A DNA stretch of 64,000 nucleotides from Atopobium sp. (GTDB lineage Bacteria; Actinomycetota; Coriobacteriia; Coriobacteriales; Atopobiaceae): positions 1 through 64,000 of the forward strand of contig JAIJTS010000001.1 in NCBI GenBank assembly GCA_022732885.1, in the 5' to 3' direction. This document shows positions 7,263-14,842 of this stretch, piece by piece. Position 1 is the first letter of the stretch. Each line of letters begins with the position of its first letter. The position numbers and the translations under genes are program-made. The notes below the pieces were generated by a model. That model was not told the DNA's origin. It ran no database searches and saw only the letters and a program-made list of their open reading frames with translations.

Positions 7263-8995
7263 GAGCATGCCTCCTCTGCAACTTTCAGATCAGATAATGC
7301 CTGCTCATAGAGATCATCTGTCACACATGCATCGTGGAACGAGACGTTATTCTCGGCAAATGAAAGTCCTTTGCCCTTGATGGTGTGCGCAATAATCGCA
7401 CGAGGCCTGGAAGTTTGCTGCTTTAAAGCGTCATACAACGCAAGCACATCATGACCATCTACCTCGACAGATTCAAAGCCAAATGCATCAAACTTTCTTG
7501 CAATTGAGCCGGTATCCAAAATGGACGCGCAAGGTCCGTCCAGCTGCATACGGTTCTGGTCAACAATGACCGTCACATTGGAGAGCTGGTTGTGACCGAT
7601 AAACGCGGCGCTCTCCCAAACGGAGCCCTCGTCGCACTCACCATCGCCCACAATACAAAAAACGCGAGAAGGAAGATCTTTTCTGCGAAGGCTTAACCCC
7701 AGGCCAGCGGCGTAGCCCAAGCCCATACCAAGGCTGCCGCCAGAGATTTCAAAGCCGCGCTGAGGGTCTCGCAGTGGATGCTTGAAAAGAACAGCATCGG
7801 GCCCAAAGACTCCGCGGTCGATATCTCCTTGAGTGATCATTCCTGCACGCAGAAGTGCTGGGAACAGCGCCAGCGATGTATGAGCCTTAGAGAGAATCAA
7901 GCGGTCTCTAAACTCCCACCCGCAATCCCTGCGGCCCACTTGCATAACCTTGCTCAAAAGCACAGAAACTATATCTGCTACGGAACAGGCGCCGCCAATG
8001 TGAAATGGCGTTGAGCTGTATCGATGCGCCAGCTCGATAATGCCTCGACGAACTGCCAGCGCCTCGTGGCGTAAATCAAGTTCAAGCTGTTTGCGCTGAT
8101 TAGAGTCTATTTCTGTAGAAGTCTGCAATGAATCCACGTGCTCTGACTGACGGACCGAAGAGATGTCAAGAGGCCCAATAGAGCCGTCTACCTGCTCAGA
8201 TACACCAACAACACTCTGGTGTGGGGCAAGCCAAGTCTGACTCCACTCAATACAGCTGCCATCGGATAGCTCAATTACCTGCTCGAGCACAAGCAAAGCC
8301 TCATTTGGAGAACACTGCAGGTAGTCGGCATGATCTTTGCCTGCAATTTTCGACTGATAGCGCATGCGAGAGCGCGCAATCTCTTTTTGAGATGTTCTTT
8401 CAACTGCGTCAAAGAGCGACTCATTCTCGAAGTCTGCTTCTTCAAGCTGCGGACAAGCGAGCAAGTTAGACCATGATTCCTGGCATACCACAGGCCTATC
8501 CGAGACACTCCTGACGCGACGCAAAAAGAGTACGTCAGAGCCAATGGGAATCTCCAGGTGCTCGGCAACAGCTTGATCTGCGTAAACTACCTGTTTGAAC
8601 AGGACTTCAGTTCGATACTCAAAGCCACCATCTCTGAGTGCGGCTGCAAACGAAAGCACGGTATTTCCCGCCGCATGGCGGACGGTGTTAGAAATAACCT
8701 GTGTTGCTCGACCCTTTTGAGTAAGCAGCAAACCCTCTTTGACCAGGGATTGAATGGCTTTTCTAATAGTGCCTCGGCTAACGCCATACTGCGCCATAAA
8801 TTCTGCCTCAGACGGAATGTACGTTCCCACCTTCCAGTCTTTTGACAGAATTTTGACGCGCATCAAATCAGACAGCTGAACATGAAGAGGTGTGGCAGAC
8901 GACGAATTGAGTCCTCCCCTAACCTGCGGAGATAATGGCTCTGCGGCTGCACCCCCAGAAACTAAAACCGGAAAAACTCCTGTCTCAAATGACAT
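7256..8995 (-). CDS. GntR/UTRA regulator fused to transketolase N-terminal subunit
   Basis: 579 residues in one unbroken frame. Residues 35-100 form a GntR winged helix (IPSEAEFMAQYGVSRGTIRKAIQ). Residues 115-255 are a UTRA ligand-binding domain of the HutC subfamily, ending QVIELSDGSCIEWSQTW. A polar linker (265-300) leads to a transketolase N-terminal half (301-579) with LSKAHTSLALFPALL, the thiamine-diphosphate motif GDGECDEGSVWE (450 onward, partner N481) and HTIKGKGLSFAEN. It pairs with the C-terminal subunit gene, which it overlaps. GGAGG precedes the ATG at 8995 by four bases. Transketolase halves normally stand alone, so a DNA-binding, ligand-sensing domain on the enzyme is unusual. 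A sequencing error joining two genes is possible, but the frame is clean across the linker. Confidence 0.92.
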   Translation of the reverse strand: MSFETGVFPVLVSGGAAAEPLSPQVRGGLNSSSATPLHVQLSDLMRVKILSKDWKVGTYIPSEAEFMAQYGVSRGTIRKAIQSLVKEGLLLTQKGRATQVISNTVRHAAGNTVLSFAAALRDGGFEYRTEVLFKQVVYADQAVAEHLEIPIGSDVLFLRRVRSVSDRPVVCQESWSNLLACPQLEEADFENESLFDAVERTSQKEIARSRMRYQSKIAGKDHADYLQCSPNEALLVLEQVIELSDGSCIEWSQTWLAPHQSVVGVSEQVDGSIGPLDISSVRQSEHVDSLQTSTEIDSNQRKQLELDLRHEALAVRRGIIELAHRYSSTPFHIGGACSVADIVSVLLSKVMQVGRRDCGWEFRDRLILSKAHTSLALFPALLRAGMITQGDIDRGVFGPDAVLFKHPLRDPQRGFEISGGSLGMGLGYAAGLGLSLRRKDLPSRVFCIVGDGECDEGSVWESAAFIGHNQLSNVTVIVDQNRMQLDGPCASILDTGSIARKFDAFGFESVEVDGHDVLALYDALKQQTSRPRAIIAHTIKGKGLSFAENNVSFHDACVTDDLYEQALSDLKVAEEACSC

Positions 8996-9190
8996 AGGTC
9001 CTCCGAAGTGAGTAAGAAATTAGTCATACATACGTTAGATACAAGACAAGTAGTATACAAGTTTCTGAAATAGAACAGAATAGGAGTTGTCTGGCTAAAT
9101 TAAATTTTATATGAAAGAAGAATGCCTGCTTTAAAGCCACTTTAGTGAGATAATAAAAACTAACTTTGCTGCTGAGAAGGTATTGAGATA

Positions 9191-9454
9191 ATGTTTGATT
9201 TTGATGCCATATATAAAAGACTTGGGGTAGATCGCGAGACACTACACCGAGCTGGGCATCATCTAAATGATTTACTGTGGGACGCCCCAGACACTAAAGA
9301 AGCTTTTATCAAATCGTGCCTTTCTCTACCATCAGATGAGCTTCTTGCCATTATTAGGATGAGAAAGCTTCACGAGCGTTATCCAGATTATTTTACTTTT
9401 GACGGCCCTACTGAAAAAGCCAAAAAAGAGCTTTCTCCGTTGTCAGAAAAATAA
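9191..9454 (+). CDS. Small hypothetical protein
   Basis: 87 residues, not recognised. Soluble, mixed charge and probably helical (MFDFDAIYKRLGVDRETLHR, then PSDELLAIIRMRKLHERYPDYF). A GAAGG stretch lies 14 bases before the ATG, so the ribosome site is weak. First of four short genes on the plus strand between 9.2 and 10.4 kb that are AT-richer than the neighbours, suggesting acquired DNA. Confidence 0.65.
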   Translation: MFDFDAIYKRLGVDRETLHRAGHHLNDLLWDAPDTKEAFIKSCLSLPSDELLAIIRMRKLHERYPDYFTFDGPTEKAKKELSPLSEK

Positions 9455-9533
9455 AAGCTTACCTTTTGATCGCATTCTGCTTGAGCCTATAATAAGAAGA
9501 ACCCCAAATACTAATTTATCTGGAGATTTGATA

Positions 9534-9710
9534 ATGACCCTACTACCTGATAGACCATTTCTTAAGTCATTACTTGATAAATATGATTTTAAATATGTTT
9601 TGGAACACTTTTTTGATGAAAACGGCGTAAAGGATTCAGCTCCAGAAGAGCTGAAGGCTGAATTCAAAGATGTCGAATTCAGACGTTATCCCGAAAATGG
9701 CTGCCTTTAA
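9534..9710 (+). CDS. Small hypothetical protein
   Basis: 58 residues (MTLLPDRPFLKSLLDKYDFKYVLEHFFDENG...). The longer open frame from 9399 overlaps the preceding gene. I chose the ATG at 9534 because TGGAG lies eight bases before it. Acidic C-terminal half (PEELKAEFKDVEF). No family recognised. Confidence 0.6.
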   Translation: MTLLPDRPFLKSLLDKYDFKYVLEHFFDENGVKDSAPEELKAEFKDVEFRRYPENGCL

Positions 9711-9833
9711 TTATATACGGTAAATGACTTGCGTTCCTTTTCTGAACTGACTAAAGGCTAAAACTGATAGATAAAATGAGGATAAGACACGTGAATATGT
9801 CTCTTTTGAGTGCTTAGAAAGATTTGGTTACAA

Positions 9834-10022
9834 ATGGACGAAGAGGTAAAGAAACTAAAAAGAGAATACGAAGCAATACTCGAGCAAATCACGCAGTATG
9901 AGTCTTCTGAGAGTGCTGGACTAATCATCGAGACTGAAGAACTCATGAAGCAACAGAGAGACTTATACGATAGAGGAAGAGTAGTTGTTCAAAAGCTTCG
10001 TCAGCTTGGATATAGAATCTAA
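9834..10022 (+). CDS. Small coiled-coil hypothetical protein
   Basis: 62 residues from the ATG at 9834. A GTG at 9810 in the same frame would add eight residues. Neither start has a clear ribosome site. The protein is nearly all charged helix (MDEEVKKLKREYEAILEQIT, EELMKQQRDLYDRGRVVVQKL), consistent with a short coiled coil. Function unknown. Confidence 0.55.
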   Translation: MDEEVKKLKREYEAILEQITQYESSESAGLIIETEELMKQQRDLYDRGRVVVQKLRQLGYRI

Positions 10023-10138
10023 CCTCTTACCCTTCCGCAGACAGTATTTTTCTTTTAGCTATTATCATCACAGACAATTTTTCTCACAGATAAGAAATAA
10101 ATAGATAGACTGTATTTGCACTGAAAACGGAGGGTTAA

Positions 10139-10372
10139 ATGGATGCCAAAGAAGTGGAAAAGATTTGCGATTTCCTTGCGTCTTTACCAGTAGATGCAGC
10201 AACATCGGCTTATCTTATTAACCCTCTTACAAAAGAAGAGATTCAGCAAGGTTATTTTGCTTATGATATTGATGGAATGGTTCTTACTGACCAAGATATT
10301 TTGAACTATCGAGCTGGCGTAAAGAAGATACCGGACTTTGTTCTTGAATATGCCAAGCTACATATGAAGTAA
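10139..10372 (+). CDS. Small hypothetical protein
   Basis: 77 residues with a strong ribosome site (GGAGGG, five bases before the ATG). MDAKEVEKICDFLASLPVDAATSAYLINPLTKEEIQQGYFAYDIDGMVLTDQDILNYRAG is soluble and acidic. No family recognised. It is the last of the small-gene cluster and is followed by a weak hairpin and T-run. Confidence 0.7.
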   Translation: MDAKEVEKICDFLASLPVDAATSAYLINPLTKEEIQQGYFAYDIDGMVLTDQDILNYRAGVKKIPDFVLEYAKLHMK

Positions 10373-10381
10373 CTCCTGACT

Positions 10382-10404
10382 CCGCCACAAGCGGGTTTTT
10401 CTTT
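10382..10404 (+). terminator. Probable weak terminator
   Basis: CCGC/GCGG stem with a five-base loop, followed by GTTTTTCTTTT. The T-rich tail TTTTTCTTTTAGCT also occurs after the preceding gene at 10047-10060. Confidence 0.45.
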
Positions 10405-10610
10405 TAGCTGTTAACACTCACAAGGAACTTATCAGCATAGAAAAAATAAATAATTGAACCAAATATTGTCCCATTTTTGTCCCATGAGCTGACCAGTGAG
10501 TTAAATTTTACCAGGTCAAGAGCTATGCGCTCTTCACGTCTGATAAAGCCTAATACTTAAATATTTTCTGAAAATGAGCAGCTAAAATTCTATTTATTCT
10601 GCAACAAAAG

Positions 10611-10695
10611 TGGTAGGGGCGGCGGGACTCGAACCCGCAAGACCGAAGTCGAGGGATTTTAAGTCCCCTGCGTCTGCCAATTCCGCCACGCCCCC
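10611..10695 (-). tRNA. tRNA-Leu (anticodon TAA)
   Basis: On the minus strand it begins GGGGGCGTGGCGGAATTGGC. The anticodon loop CTTAAAA gives TAA, there is a long variable arm (TCGACTTCGGTC), a T-arm GCGGGTTCGAGTCCCGC, and CCA is encoded. The long variable arm fits a class II tRNA-Leu. Confidence 0.95.
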
Positions 10696-10718
10696 GGATA
10701 TGTTTAGTTATTATGCCA

Positions 10719-11795
10719 CTACTTTTTATTGAGTGGACGCAAAATTGGCTTCCAAATCACAGGCGACTGCTTTTCTTGATAGACGGCAGCAGCAGCTATC
10801 ACCAGGCCAAAGAGCAGGTCACTCTCGCTTACTACCAGGTGTTTAAAGCCCGAATTCTTCATCAATTCTGCAAGCAAAATAGTTCCTGCAAGCATAACGG
10901 GTGCACGTTTTGCCTGCAATCCCGTTATATTTTCTCGCTCCTTTAAGGTTTTACTGGCGAGAAGCCCTTCTATCTGCAACACCTCATCAAGCGAAATGTG
11001 ATTGAGGTGCACCTTTGACGGGTCGTACGGGTCAAGGTGATCCCTGATGGCAATGAGGCTGGTTGCGGTTCCACCTACGCCAACCAACAGCTCGGGTGCT
11101 GCGCACTGCTGTTGAGCTCGTCCAATAGCCTCAGACATCATCTGAGCTGCCATTTGGTGAGCCTCGTCAATATCCTCAGTTGATGGGCGATCTGACGACA
11201 AGTTAAAACGCTCGGTCAAGCGTCTGCAACCAAGGTCAACGGACTCAACAAAGTTGATGTCAAGCTGCTGACCTCCAATCTGCTGATCGGTGCTCTGATC
11301 AACAGGCTGACCTACGTCCTGAGTCGCAGGCTGAGCCGAACTTTGAGCCACCGCTTGCCCTAGCAGAGTACCAACAACCAGCTCGGTTGAACCGCCACCG
11401 CTGTCAGCTACAAGAATGCGATGATTTTCAAAATCGTGAGAGACTCCCAAAAACGTAAGCGCACCCTCAACTTCACCTGGAATAATCATGGGTTCAAGTC
11501 CCAGCGATGCTAGGCCCATTCCCAGGTCAGGAGCATTTTCCGCATCGCGAGCGGCGCTTGTGAGTGTGCATACAACCGCCTCAGCGCCCTCTTTTCTCGC
11601 GTGATCAACATAAGAAGAAACGCAACCAACGCAACGATGAATTGCCTCAGGTAGCAGGTGCTTTGTCTTATCAACATCCTCGCCCAAGTTAACGATCTCG
11701 GTGTATTTGGCCATGCGAATGACGCGGCCGTCCTCTACCTGCGCAAGCGCAAGTCGAGCGGTTACGGTTCCAATATCAATTGCAGCTAGAAGCAT
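10719..11795 (-). CDS. ppx: Ppx/GppA family phosphatase (exopolyphosphatase)
   Basis: 358 residues of the ASKHA-fold Ppx/GppA family, which hydrolyses polyphosphate or pppGpp. The first phosphate loop AAIDIGTVTARL lies at the N-terminus. ILVADSGGGSTELVVG is the second glycine-rich loop, and GVGGTATSLIAIR closes the active site. Between the halves sits a glutamine-rich stretch of about 30 residues (AQPATQDVGQPVDQSTDQQ) not expected in the family. The gene starts at the last base of the upstream gene's stop (TAATG), so translation is coupled. It is the last gene of a minus-strand set headed by mfd. Confidence 0.9.
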   Translation of the reverse strand: MLLAAIDIGTVTARLALAQVEDGRVIRMAKYTEIVNLGEDVDKTKHLLPEAIHRCVGCVSSYVDHARKEGAEAVVCTLTSAARDAENAPDLGMGLASLGLEPMIIPGEVEGALTFLGVSHDFENHRILVADSGGGSTELVVGTLLGQAVAQSSAQPATQDVGQPVDQSTDQQIGGQQLDINFVESVDLGCRRLTERFNLSSDRPSTEDIDEAHQMAAQMMSEAIGRAQQQCAAPELLVGVGGTATSLIAIRDHLDPYDPSKVHLNHISLDEVLQIEGLLASKTLKERENITGLQAKRAPVMLAGTILLAELMKNSGFKHLVVSESDLLFGLVIAAAAVYQEKQSPVIWKPILRPLNKK

Positions 11796-12646
11796 TAGTG
11801 TGAGTTTCCGCTCTCAGACTTTGAATTGTTGGCGTTAGACCCCTCAGAAGAGCTACCCTCTCCGGAATTCTTCTGCTCATGAGATTCTCCAGGAGCAGGC
11901 GCAGATGTAGAATCATCAGAGTTTGCGCTCTTAGGGGCATCAGTATTACCAGAGTTACCTGGAGAGAAGCCAAAAACAAAGTCTCCTACCTTAATGTACC
12001 AAGGGTATTCTGGATGCTGAGCGGTATTATCGTCCTTCTTTTTATCTAGACCCACTACACGAGCAGATTCCTCACCCTCAGAAACATATCCTTGCTCACG
12101 AGCCTTCTCTTCAATGCCCTCTTTTGTTTGTAGACTATTAACTTCTGACTCAAGGCGCTTTTTATCTTCCTCAAGCTTCTGTTGATTTACCAGCAGCTCA
12201 TCGTGCTCGCGAACAGCGTGGTAGTAGCCGCGAATGGGTGGATACAGGCCCACAAGCAAAAAGATTACAACGCCGAGAAAAACGACAAGCTTGGTATGGT
12301 TACGAGCAAAATCAAGCGCGTTGTCTTTAAGCTCTGCCAAAGAAGTTGCGCTCAATTGCGACTCATGAGCTCGTTCAGCCTTCTGACCACGCTCGGGCTT
12401 CTGCCCACGTTCAGCCTTCTGACCATGCTTGGGTTCCTGGCTATGCTCGGACTTCAGACCACGCTCGGGTTTCTGATTATGCTCAGGCCTCTGATCTACC
12501 TGTGGTTTCTCGGCTTTTTTAGTTGGAAATATTTTGAGAACGCCAGAGGTACGCTCCGCGGTAGTCTCTTTAAGAGGCTCAACGGAACGCTTGGTCGGCG
12601 TTGTTTTTCTTTTAGTACCACTCTTTTTAGTGGTGTCTTGACTCAT
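11795..12646 (-). CDS. FtsB/DivIC-like septum formation initiator
   Basis: About 283 residues. A disordered basic N-terminus with six-residue tandem repeats (GQKAERGQKPERGQKAER) precedes one membrane helix (KLVVFLGVVIFLLVGLYPPI, about 135-154). It is followed by a coiled coil (ELLVNQQKLEEDKKRLESEVNSLQ) and KAREQGYV, the short motif after the coil typical of DivIC/FtsB. These proteins link FtsL and FtsQ in the division complex. A Ser/Asn/Gly-rich tail ends the protein. The start is MSQDTT at 12646; an in-frame ATG at 12658 is an alternative and neither has a clear ribosome site. Coupled to ppx. Confidence 0.85.
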   Translation of the reverse strand: MSQDTTKKSGTKRKTTPTKRSVEPLKETTAERTSGVLKIFPTKKAEKPQVDQRPEHNQKPERGLKSEHSQEPKHGQKAERGQKPERGQKAERAHESQLSATSLAELKDNALDFARNHTKLVVFLGVVIFLLVGLYPPIRGYYHAVREHDELLVNQQKLEEDKKRLESEVNSLQTKEGIEEKAREQGYVSEGEESARVVGLDKKKDDNTAQHPEYPWYIKVGDFVFGFSPGNSGNTDAPKSANSDDSTSAPAPGESHEQKNSGEGSSSEGSNANNSKSESGNSH

Positions 12647-12842
12647 CACGGATCTCATTTCTGGTTTGTTTGGTGATGCGTCGCAACAAATTGCAACATT
12701 CGTATTATGGCAGAGGCAGCGCCACTAGCCCTGCCTCAGTTTGGAATTTCATCGTTTCAGCGAATAGAAGCTTTCACCTCAACGGCAAATCATAAGCTTT
12801 GCGACAAACCGCACGTTCTACAACGTAATCGGTATGACTCGT

Positions 12843-13772
12843 TTACGCGTCAAGATGACGTTTTGCTTCTTGCCACAAATCTTCTTGAAGCTCGGGTTTC
12901 TCGTCAAGAGAAAAGCCTCGCTTAGCAGCGGCTTTCTCCATGTACGACCAGCGGGCGCGAAACTTTCTGCAGGCGCTCATCAAAGCTTCTTCCGCGTCAA
13001 CGCCTTCCCAACGAGCAACGTTTATCAGCGCAAACAGGATGTCGCCAAACTCGTCCGTTTTCTGCTGGGTACCTGACGCTTCAGCGTCAAACTCCGCGCG
13101 CTCCTCGGCAACCTTGTCCCACACGTCATCTACATACGCCCACTCAAAGCCCATTTTTGCGGCACGCTTCGAGATCTTCTGAGCTTGCATAAGCGCAGGT
13201 AGAGACTGTGGAACCGAGTCGAGAAGACCTTCTGTGTGCACGGTGTCTTCTGCACTGGCGCGCTCCTCAGCTTTGACGCTCTCCCACACGTCCAAGACAG
13301 CCGCAGCCGACGACGTTGAACCAGCTTCTGGCCCAAATACGTGCGGATGCCTACGTACCAGCTTCTGGTTGAGCGCTCGGCACACGTCATCGATGTCGAA
13401 ACCTGCTGCGCGTTCGCCCGTCACGCCATCAGCGCACGCCGTGCGGTCGCACGCACCATCCGCACCGCTGTCCACCTCAATCTGCGAGTGGAGAAGTACC
13501 TGTTCAAGCACATCGCCAAGCTCTTCCTCAAGGTGCTCAGGAGAGCCCTCAGCAATAGCCTCGACCGCTTCGTAGGCCTCCTCAATCATGTTCTTTGAGA
13601 TGGACTGATGCGTCTGCTCCTTATCCCAAGGGCAGCCGTCCTCCTGGCGAAGACGCCAAATGGTTCTGACCAGGCGGTCAAACTCCGGATGCGTCTGAGG
13701 TGCACCAGGACGAGCCTTTGTTTCTTCATCAACTGAGGCTGCTAGCTGGGCGATTTTCTCGTCAGATGTCAT
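12843..13772 (-). CDS. mazG: MazG nucleotide pyrophosphohydrolase
   Basis: 309 residues. The N-terminal MazG domain has LRQEDGCPWDKEQTHQSISKNMIEEAYEAVEAI and EEELGDVLEQVLLHSQI, carrying the EExxE and ExxD metal-binding motifs. It hydrolyses nucleoside triphosphates to monophosphate and pyrophosphate, a house-cleaning role. The second half repeats a weaker copy (KVAEERAEFDAEASGTQQKTDEFGDILFALINVAR), as in E. coli MazG. A 30-residue Ala/Asp/Gly-rich insert separates the halves. Start at 13772 with GAGGAGC upstream. Downstream of an oxidoreductase gene, five bases apart. Confidence 0.92.
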   Translation of the reverse strand: MTSDEKIAQLAASVDEETKARPGAPQTHPEFDRLVRTIWRLRQEDGCPWDKEQTHQSISKNMIEEAYEAVEAIAEGSPEHLEEELGDVLEQVLLHSQIEVDSGADGACDRTACADGVTGERAAGFDIDDVCRALNQKLVRRHPHVFGPEAGSTSSAAAVLDVWESVKAEERASAEDTVHTEGLLDSVPQSLPALMQAQKISKRAAKMGFEWAYVDDVWDKVAEERAEFDAEASGTQQKTDEFGDILFALINVARWEGVDAEEALMSACRKFRARWSYMEKAAAKRGFSLDEKPELQEDLWQEAKRHLDA

Positions 13773-13777
13773 GTAGT

Positions 13778-14839
13778 TTATTGCTCCTCGGGGTACAGGA
13801 AATTCCAGTCGTTACGCAGGCCGGTCATAAGCTCCATAACGTCCTTTGAGACCTCAAGCTGCGCCTGAGCAGAAGCGTCTCCCGCAACAGCGGCCTCCAG
13901 ATCTGCCAACACGTATGCCAGAGCATCGGCCGTGCGTCCTACCTGGACTTTCTTCTGCTTGCCATCGTCAGTCCAGGTGATAGTAGCAACGTCTGCGCGT
14001 GGATACTCCATAATCTCAATAAAGGCCTTATCCGCAGAAATCATGGCGCGTTTTGGCTGCTTGGAATGGAGCGTCAGCGCCAGAACAACCATCTGACCCT
14101 CGGCGTTTCTGAGCAAAATGCCGTCTGTTTGATCAACGCCGGTAGGTGCCGGATTCATCATAGAGAGCACGTCATGAGGCTGGCTCTTCAAGAAAAGACG
14201 AGCGAGCGTCAGCGAATACACACCAATGTCCAGAAGGGCGCCGCCCGCAAGCTTAGGATTGAAGAAGCGGTTCCTCATATCAAACTCTTTGTAGCTGCCA
14301 AAATTCTCCTGGATCAGGTTAACTGGGCCAAACTCGCCCGATTCTACACGGCTGACCAGCTCTTTGTAGAGTGGCATGTGCAAAATGGTGCAGGCGTCCA
14401 TCAGCTGAACACCGTTTTGACGTGCAAGTTCTTCGGCCTCAAGCAGCTCAGCGGAGTTGAGCGTAATGGACTTCTCGCACAGAACGTGCTTGCCCGCCTG
14501 AAGTGCTTTGCGCAAGTAGATGATGTGCGTATTGTGAGGCGTGGTCAGATACACCGCGTCAATCTCATCACTGGCGAGAAGATCGTCGATGCTGTCATAC
14601 ACACGCTTGACGTGGTGTTTTTGAGCAAACGCAACGGCCTTCTCCTGCGTTCTATTGGCTACGCCGTCAATGGTTCTGCCAACCGAAGCCAACGCCTCTG
14701 CCATCTGGTTTGCGATGACTCCGCAGCCAATAACACCCCATCTAAGGTGCGGTGCGGCAAAGATGGTGTCAACAGCGCTTGTAGCGTTCTGCGCGGCGCT
14801 CGCTACGTTCTGTGACGTCTGATCTGCTGTTTGGCTCAT
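13778..14839 (-). CDS. Gfo/Idh/MocA family NAD(P)-dependent oxidoreductase
   Basis: 353 residues. Rossmann fingerprint WGVIGCGVIANQMAEAL at about 34-50, and the family EK motif in GKHVLCEKSITLN. The second domain includes GGALLDIGVYSLTLARLFL. These enzymes oxidise or reduce sugar-like substrates; which one cannot be told here. The first 30 residues are a polar Ala/Gln/Thr-rich extension. GAGGAG lies before the ATG, and the gene starts four bases after mfd ends. Confidence 0.9.
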   Translation of the reverse strand: MSQTADQTSQNVASAAQNATSAVDTIFAAPHLRWGVIGCGVIANQMAEALASVGRTIDGVANRTQEKAVAFAQKHHVKRVYDSIDDLLASDEIDAVYLTTPHNTHIIYLRKALQAGKHVLCEKSITLNSAELLEAEELARQNGVQLMDACTILHMPLYKELVSRVESGEFGPVNLIQENFGSYKEFDMRNRFFNPKLAGGALLDIGVYSLTLARLFLKSQPHDVLSMMNPAPTGVDQTDGILLRNAEGQMVVLALTLHSKQPKRAMISADKAFIEIMEYPRADVATITWTDDGKQKKVQVGRTADALAYVLADLEAAVAGDASAQAQLEVSKDVMELMTGLRNDWNFLYPEEQ

Positions 14840-14842
14840 GTT

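Noticed and set aside
12711..12735. Inverted repeat GAGGCAG/CTGCCTC after mazG as a terminator
   Set aside because: No T-run on either strand and the stem is only seven pairs.
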